64,000 nt of DNA from Triplophysa rosa. Taxonomy: Eukaryota; Chordata; Actinopteri; Cypriniformes; Nemacheilidae. The notes beneath the pieces were generated by a model. It worked only from the letters and a program-made list of their open reading frames with translations. It searched no databases and was not told the origin of the DNA. Location: NCBI RefSeq assembly GCF_024868665.1, contig NC_079902.1, positions 13,234,550-13,298,549 of the forward strand. Direction: 5' to 3'. Below are positions 56,591 to 64,000 of the stretch, piece after piece (within the stretch, counting starts at the first letter, position 1; each line of letters starts with the position of its first letter). A program made the position numbers and the translations under genes.

Positions 56591-57087
56591 GGAGCCCGTC
56601 TGGTCACCCCTCGGAGAAAAAAAAGCAAGACCCACAAATCCGTGGCCACAGTATTGTAATTCGTTCCCTCAGTTTAAAAATCCGTACTCACAGATTCTAA
56701 AACTGGTTCCACAGTTTACAAAACTGTGCTCTCGGATTAATAAACTGTACCCACGAGTTTACAATCCGTGCTCTCGGTTTTGTAAACCGTCCCCTCAATT
56801 TTTGAAATCTGTACCCACAAATTCATAATCTGTGCCCACGCTTTGAATTTGAATTTGTGGGTACAGATTTCAAAAACTGAGGGGACGGTTTACAAAACCG
56901 AGAGCACGGATTGTAAACTCGTGGGTACAGTTTATTAATCCGAGAGCACGGTTTTGTAAACTGTGGAACCAGTTTTAGAATCTGTGAGTACGGATTTTTA
57001 AACTGAGGGAACTAATTACGAAACTGTGGCCACGGATTTGCGGGTCTTGTTTTTTTTTTTTCTCCGAGGGGTGACCAGACGGGCTCC
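56591..57087. repeat. 497-bp fold-back with 21-bp tandem units in each arm
   Basis: Left arm 56591-56823 and right arm 56852-57087 are inverse copies, with only about half a dozen substitutions in the ~200 bp I compared plus a poly-A length difference. They are separated by a 28-nt loop. The outer ends read GGAGCCCGTCTGGTCACCCC. Within the left arm, units starting CCGT/CTGT/CTGG begin at 56640, 56661, 56682, 56703, 56724, 56745, 56766, 56787, 56809 and 56830, i.e. every 21 bp with one step of 22. Unit form is roughly C(C/T)GT-x-C-x-C-x-C followed by an AT-rich half. No matching target duplication is visible. It may be a Foldback-type transposon or a snap-back duplication of a minisatellite. 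Confidence 0.9.
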
Positions 57088-58277
57088 GCAGTTCTCAGTT
57101 TGTCGCATGAACTAAAAGAAAATATACTGTAATTGTTAAAATATTGATGATGAGATACAAAATTCACCACATGTTCTTTCTAATTTCTTTCTAATGTGTT
57201 GTGATCTAAAAACAAGTAAGCAGGCTCATTCTTATACTGCACTTTTTAAGACTCATTTTAAAGTTGCCATGAAATCAAAATGGAAGCTTTTGGTATGAAT
57301 GTATTAGCCTTTAGGATATATGTAAACGAGTGTGCTCCAAAACTTTATTGACAATTCCCTTAGAAGTTACAAGCATTCAGAACTTCACAGTGTTTCACTT
57401 ACACCAATATGGATCAACAATTTTTATGTCATCATTTTGCAATTAAGCTTCTCATGCAGGCTGAGGTAAACTAAATGAAATTAGCTATTTTAAAAGAGTC
57501 AGGAGCCACTCGACATGTCTAAAATATAAATCAAATTTATAAGTAAAACTGCATTTTAAATATACAAATAAGTAAATGAAATTATATAGCAATAAAAATA
57601 CATTCATATTTTGATAGAAAATACGACCCTATTTTTGCATAATGCAGTCTAGAATCTGTTATATTGCCTTGTCTTTGCTGCTCCACTGAGTGTCCTATTA
57701 AACTGAAGTGAAACGTCGCCATCTGCTGGTTCACTAACACACTTTGGTTGGTCACTCAAAAACCTTTAGGCTATTAACAAAAATATATTTTAAAACCAAT
57801 ATACAAACCACTACTATAGAAAATAGAAATCTTTGCAAATTAACTATAATAATAATTTATATTGTTAGTTTTGTTGACAAAAATAAAAATGCGACAATAT
57901 TTTAATTTTATTTAATAACTTTGACTAAATAATGAAGAAAAAGCAGCCTGTAAAAGCCCAAAATTAATTCTCCCTCAATACTGTGATAGATCAAGCAACT
58001 GTGTAATAAAATTCCAAAAGTTTCAACCAAGGAGGCTAAAATCAAATGTAACAATTTTGATTTATTTAGGATGGTATGTTGGATGTTATGTTGGATTTAT
58101 TCTGAATTGTTCATTTAATATATTATATAACATTGTCCCTCTTTCTCTTTCCGACAGTGTGAGTAACCTGACAGATGATGTCACACTGATGACCAGTAGC
58201 CAAGCCTGAGAAAATGATGTCAGTATGCCACCAGTCAGTTTAACATATAAGGTAATCTCAGTCGCATTGCATACTCC
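57088..58277. other. intergenic, no feature recognised
   Basis: AT-rich; no gene seen. Confidence 0.5.
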
Positions 58278-58359
58278 GGTAACACTTTAAAATAATGTTC
58301 CGTTGTTAACAAGTAACTATGCAGTAATAAGTAATGAAGTAATAAGTAGTACTAATAAT

Positions 58360-58415
58360 AAGTATTTGGATAAAAACGTCTGCCAAATGAATAAACGTAA
58401 AGAAATGTGCATTAA
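58360..58415 (+). repeat. SINE/L2-type tail inserted in the left TIR
   Basis: TTTGGATAAAAACGTCTGCC and AAATGAATAAACGTAAA match the SINE 3' tail. The corresponding position of the right TIR lacks these ~60 bp. Confidence 0.7.
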
Positions 58416-59034
58416 CACTGAACATTTTAGACTATTAACTAATATGGAAGACATATTGACTAATCAGTAACTAATAGCAAATTTGGGACAATGGTAGATC
58501 CTTATTAGGGATTCCCTAATTACTAAATAAAATATCCTCAATGAGAACTACTTGTGAACTACGACTAATTATAAGGAAGTACCAACTAATTACTAATAAT
58601 CATAACAGAAACATGCCGAGAAAGTGAGTATTCATCTTTTTTAAACTCTTAACATGTTTATAAAATGTGTAAAAATGAATAATTAAGAAGTCATGCTGAA
58701 TTACTAACAACAATTGACTGTCAATCAAACATTTTATTTTAGTATTTATTCCATTTCTATTATTACTATTATTGTTCTTTGGTGTTTACAACGGTTGAAA
58801 TAAGAGTTCATCACGATCGACTAAACACTTAATTCTTAAAAGTATGTTGCTGTTCACTTTTAACACGTTCGTGAATGTACACCGGTCTGTTAGTGTTACT
58901 GCGGGGACATTTCCACGCATCTAAACATGACGCGGCACAAAACGAAAGGTGATTGGTTGCTTTACCTGTCAGTCAAATGGCTTCTTGGGTGGGCCTTGGA
59001 CAAAGAAAGCGGCGAAGGCTTCCAGATCTTCAGT

Positions 59035-60162
59035 CAGTGTTGCCAGATTGGGCGGGTTCCCGTCCAATTGGGCTTCTTTTGAACGGGTTAGACCGGAGAA
59101 AAATGCATTGGGCGGGTGGACAAAATTTGGGCTGCTTATGAAATTAAAAACCCGCCCAAAGCAGCTTGCCTTTTATTTTATTTTTGATTAGTCAAGTTAT
59201 TTCAAAACGTTCGAAAATAATGTGTAGTGTAGTCATAAACACATTATTCCTTAACACAGCCCTTATTGGTTCAGCCCTTATTGGTTCAGTTTATTCAGGG
59301 ATAGGGAGACCTCACTTGTCAATCAATCCACAGTTGAGATGGTTGAGATGGCATGTGAGTGACGGAGTTTTGGCGCGATAAAAGGCCAGATTTTGTATAT
59401 TGAAGCGATCGCAATGCCAAAGTGACCCAAATATATGTTGCACTGTAGGGAGAGTAACTCAAATCTCACAACGTGGATTACACATGTGGTGAGTGACAGA
59501 CGACTCGAAGACTTTGTAAATATAACTATAACTGAATTCACAGCAGTTGAATGATTTAATAAAAATCTAACTGAATATGGGATTCTACTAACGTTACTTC
59601 TGTTCATCATACTCGTCCTGACAGCTGCTGTGAAATTTTGCATTATATGTTCTGCAATATACTTCACGAAAGACGTATTGTAGTTCTGTCAGATGTTATG
59701 GCAACTCTCAAAGGTAAGCGCATTACTGTTCTTTTTTTGTTCTGTTGTATGTATCAATGAATTGCACATTTTTGGCTGCCGTGGTGTGTGAATGAAGGTG
59801 GACAATGCCTACTCAGCTTTACGAATCCGATCAATTATAATGGGCACTTTTTTCACAAAATGTGTTTTTGAGGGTTAAAGTCATTGGTTAATTTCTTGAT
59901 TGTCACTTTGAAGTGGTTTCTGGACATATTAGTCATATTTTCTAACTCTCTTTAATGCTATGTTTGATCCGTTTGACCTGTTTTCTTGGTTTAATTATAT
60001 TTTTTCATCTTGCCATAGTTCGTTTTAAGGAGATAAAATGGTCATTATCATCGTTGATTGAAATTGCAATACATTTCTATCACATTATTTTGGCAGTTAG
60101 AATTTGGGCTGGTTTTTATTGAGCCTTTGGGTTGGAAATTGTCCACCCAATCTGGCAACAGC
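59035..60162. mobile_element. inner element with GTTGCCAGATTGGG ends
   Basis: Left AGTGTTGCCAGATTGGGCGG and inverse right GCTGTTGCCAGATTGGGTGG are inverted, and CCCAAATT words recur on both sides. It includes a short ATG frame ending at a donor-like AAAG/GTAAGC (59698-59715), possibly a first-exon relic. No target duplication could be assigned. Confidence 0.6.
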
Positions 60163-60740
60163 TACGCGAGACTACAATCCATCTGACTCGGGTGCTTGTT
60201 CAACTTCATGCCATGACGGCACCGCTCAGACCGATCGGCCCGTGACATCACAGTACCGCGAGAGTGACTCAAAAGCTATGGAGCAGCCTGCTCTCGACTC
60301 TCTCTCTTGCGGTACTATGATGTCACGCAAACCTAATCACTCAGCCACTTTACTTACAGCTTGGAAAATAATCCAAATAAATAAATGATAACCCAGCATT
60401 TTAATTTCAAGTATTTCTATAGTAGTCACAATCTCAACATGCAGCCAGCCAACAAATTTGGAGGTCTAAAATATGAATAAATTAAGTTTCCTCTCGACAT
60501 GTTTCTGTTGCGATTATTAGTGATTAATTGGTACTTCCTTATAATTTGTCGTAGTTCTCATTGAGGATATTTTTGTTTAGTAATTATTGAATACCTAATA
60601 AGGATCTACCATCCTAAATTTGATATTAGTTACTGATTAGTTAATCTTTCTTCCATATTAGTTAATAGTCTTATGTTCAGTGTAGTACTACTTATTACTT
60701 ACAGTATAACTGCATAGGACTATTATTCTAAAGTGTTACC

Positions 60741-60985
60741 CATATTCCTTTATATTTAACATGACTGCCGTTTTAATGATTCATTTGTCTGAATGTACAG
60801 CTTTCATCATGTATTTAATATGACAGTCAGACAGACTATGGTTCTGCTGGCTCAACCAAGGGCGCATGTTAAAATGAGAGATGACTCAGGGTCTCAAGCT
60901 CTCACAACAGAATCAGCAGTACAAGATCCCAGCCCCCAACCAGACAGCTGCATCACACACTCGCACACTCACACACTATTACACG
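60741..60985. other. spacer upstream of thymosin beta gene
   Basis: No gene. A CACACTCGCACACTCACACAC run lies at 60955-60976. Confidence 0.5.
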
Positions 60986-61146
60986 GCTGTTATATAAATC
61001 TGTATTTGTCATATTCTATCCTTGTTACTTCATCATTTGATCATTTAAAAGCATCCGTCCCCTGTTTCTACGGAGCATGAATATTAAACAGACAGGATGA
61101 GAAAGCAAAGAAGGGATAGGCTGACAAACTAAACCTTTCCAGCATC

Positions 61147-61187
<41 letters not shown>
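60986..61187 (+). promoter_or_regulatory. putative promoter region of the thymosin beta gene
   Basis: A TATATAAAT box-like motif occurs at 60991-60999, with a second A/T-rich candidate (CATTTAAAAGC) near 61044. An ATGAATAT motif (61077-61084) and a (CT)n tract (61146-61187) precede the non-coding exon. The transcription start is not fixed by sequence. TATA to exon distance suggests either a start within this region or use of the CT tract as an initiator. Confidence 0.4.
61146..61187. repeat. (CT)n microsatellite next to exon 1
   Basis: 42 bp of CT repeat with one TTT interruption, immediately upstream of, or inside, the first exon of the thymosin beta gene. Confidence 0.95.
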
Positions 61188-61190
<3 letters not shown>

Positions 61191-61299
61191 ATTCCACGCC
61201 CTAGCGGACACACAGACATCAGCAGACGCAGTCTGGATAATCTTAGCAGACCCACTGTCTTTTAACCAGCTAGTGGATACAGCCACTTTGTGCCCTGCG
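61188..61299 (+). other. tmsb: thymosin beta non-coding exon 1 (5' end uncertain)
   Basis: A 5' untranslated exon is inferred from a strong donor, CTGCG/GTAAGT, at 61299/61300. Beta-thymosin genes in vertebrates have a short non-coding first exon, and no ATG-initiated frame here continues across the junction. Intron 1 would be 61300-62022 (723 bp), ending TTGACAG/CAAACATG. Confidence 0.65.
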
Positions 61300-61955
61300 G
61301 TAAGTCTTTTATTCTAACAATACACATCCCTTTTCTCTGCATGCGTGTGTGGTTCAAAGCCGTAGCATTGTTAATGTGATGGCCGGAGGTTGTGATTTCA
61401 CATCGGCTAGATGGGTGCGGCAGCCTGAGAATGCGGAGAGATAAGGGTTATGGTTATAGAAACATGGGCTGATATGGATATCAAATGCAATGTTTCATGT
61501 AGAGGACTTTATAAATCAAAATGCCATGAGGCTGATCGCATGCCATAATCACCTATTATATGAATTCATGTAAAGAGAAAATGAAGACATTCATTTCATT
61601 AATGAAATAAAGAAACGTGTGTGGAGTGAAATGGACGAGCAGTATGTTGGTAAATACATGTTAAGGCACATGGTGTGTTGGGTAGGTGGGCGGTTTTCCA
61701 CATACATGGAAAATGGCTGAGCTGTTGCACACTTGTGCTACATGCTACCATCACACACATGTACAGAGACAACATGCAAATGACTTACCCTGTTCAACTG
61801 ACTTCATTTTATCCAGAACACAGCAATTCTGAAGTGTAGCTGATGTTTTTTTATATTTGCATTAAGTGATATTTCATGTTTAATCAAACACATTTTAAAG
61901 GTTTTAGGAATGGACTGTCAAGTAAAATTGTGTGTGAAGTCACAGGCTTTTGTGA

Positions 61956-62965
<1,010 letters not shown>

Positions 62966-63208
62966 CCTATAAGAGCAGATGACAAGCACAAATAATCTTC
63001 TAATGTCGACAGATATTACAATTCCTATTTCTGTTTTAAGGGTGCTGTTGCCCCATGTGATGCATGGTTACCATAGTGATTGGAGTCACTGGGGCCTCGG
63101 ATTGGAAAAGTGATGAAGGGGGTGATGTGGCAGGGTTTATACTAGTTCTTTTACCAAATTCTGTTAAGTGTCGTGAATTTATTATTTTCTAAAAGTGTTT
63201 CTTGATGA
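62966..63208 (+). other. tmsb: thymosin beta 3' UTR
   Basis: After the TGA at 62963-62965 the sequence runs without a further conserved frame to the first polyadenylation signal. Confidence 0.7.
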
Positions 63209-63238
63209 AATAAAGACAAACGAAATGTAAAAAATAAA
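63209..63238 (+). terminator. tmsb: polyadenylation signals of thymosin beta gene
   Basis: AATAAA occurs at 63209-63214 and again at 63233-63238. Either would give a transcript of about 0.5 kb, normal for beta-thymosin mRNAs. Confidence 0.65.
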
Positions 63239-64000
63239 ACACCAAAATGACTCCTAATCTTAAAACAGCATTTCATTATCATGACAGCAAGTGTGACAAA
63301 TAAGCACTTCCTTTGGTAGTATATTAATAGTGCTGACTGCTGAGACTGCAGATAAGTGTCATACATTTTATTTTAGTGCATATGTTTCTGTATGTGAACA
63401 TTTTCACTGTTATTGCTACGGTAAAAAAATGTGTGTTGTCCACTGCTATCTGTCAAGTTGTGACTGCAAGTCTGTTGTTTGTTAACACTAATGTGATACA
63501 AATATTTGAAGAGTTTGGTTACAAAATGAACATGTTTTTTTATTGTGCATTCCAATTAATATCAATCAAACTGCAGTTGGTTTGTTATGGCTTAAATCAA
63601 AATAACTAAAACAATACAGCCAACTAACACAATAAAAACATGAAAACATCACAAAAAAACATGATTTTTGTGTTATCTCGTTTTGGAAACAACCTCTTCA
63701 TTTTTCTTCAAATAGTATCTAGAGTTAAAAATACCCTTGTCCCAAGAATCACATTTCATAACTTTACATTTTCCCTAGATGTTCATATTTACATCTAAAA
63801 TGAATTATATAGTTGACTCCCAATATATGTTTAAGGGGTTTTAGTGTTCTGTTCTTTAGACAAGTGAATTCACAACAAAACTGAACTATATGTTTGAAAC
63901 AAATACAATAAAATCACTATGTTAAAGAGAAAAGTTCCCGATTTGATAGCTAGTTCCCCTTTTTCTGAATGGTGTGAACGTCATGTTCTCTCTGCACTGA
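63239..64000. other. intergenic, no feature recognised
   Basis: AT-rich sequence downstream of the thymosin gene; no exon or repeat end seen. Confidence 0.5.

Larger units (their letters stand above)
58278..60740. mobile_element. 2.46-kb DNA element with ~340-bp TIRs, GGTAACAC ends
   Basis: Left GGTAACACTTTAAAATAAT and inverse right GGTAACACTTTAGAATAAT. Pairing extends inward through GGTAGATCCTTATTAGG, ATATCCTCAATGAGAACTAC and ATTATAAGGAAGTACCAA to about 58620 and 60480. The flanks CATACTCC (58270-58277) and CATATTCC (60741-60748) match at 7 of 8. The left TIR holds a SINE/L2-tail insertion. The centre holds a second element. No intact transposase is seen. Confidence 0.85.

Noticed and set aside
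56591..57087. CRISPR-like array (regular 21-bp periodicity)
   Set aside because: Units are contiguous and degenerate with no unique spacers, the arrays are inverted, and the genome is a vertebrate.

Overview
This window looks like vertebrate nuclear DNA from a teleost, most likely a cyprinid (carp/minnow family). The evidence is a GT-AG spliced thymosin beta gene, tRNA-headed SINEs whose 3' tail matches the L2-type tail common in cyprinids, a fish-type DIRS retrotransposon, and many copies of the TTAA-flanked 'GTTCACCC' MITE. The species cannot be named from sequence alone. No bacterial, plasmid or CRISPR features are present, and most open frames are chance or transposon-derived.

The only host gene I can support is a small beta-thymosin at the right end (about 61.15-63.24 kb, + strand). 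It has a non-coding first exon beside a CT microsatellite, a start-codon exon (62023-62127) and a last exon (62928 onward). Together they encode 45 residues with the actin-binding LKKTET motif. The other ~61 kb reads as intergenic DNA colonised by transposons.

Layout. 1.2-2.3 kb: 3' part of an L2/CR1-clade LINE (- strand). 4.0-6.0 kb: a hAT-like element carrying two nested MITEs. 8.2-9.8 kb: a SINE, a TTAA element with a nested MITE, and an internally deleted Tc1-like transposon with a DD36E catalytic spacing. 10.5-11.9 kb: a 1.4-kb DNA element with ~230-bp inverted ends. 12.6-19.5 kb: MITEs, hAT remnants and a SINE. 24.4-25.9 kb: nested MITE/LINE fragments and a GGCCCTATT-ended element. 26.6-30.4 kb: further MITEs. 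31.67-37.59 kb: a nearly full-length but decayed DIRS-type tyrosine-recombinase retrotransposon (- strand) with inverted terminal repeats and an internal complementary region. 40.3-41.1 kb: a remnant of a hAT-type transposase exon. 42.0-44.2 kb: a palindromic MITE, a SINE and a TTAA element. 46-52 kb: more MITEs. 51.9-56.2 kb: a deep stack of nested hAT elements whose 8-bp target duplications can be read directly. 56.59-57.09 kb: a 497-bp fold-back whose arms are 21-bp tandem arrays. 58.28-60.74 kb: a 2.46-kb element with ~340-bp inverted ends.

The most unusual object is the 21-bp-periodic fold-back. The best-resolved histories are the nested hAT stack, the DIRS terminal architecture and a 16-bp hairpin-forming insertion inside the LINE. 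Family names for non-autonomous elements are inferred from ends and target duplications, not from a database search.
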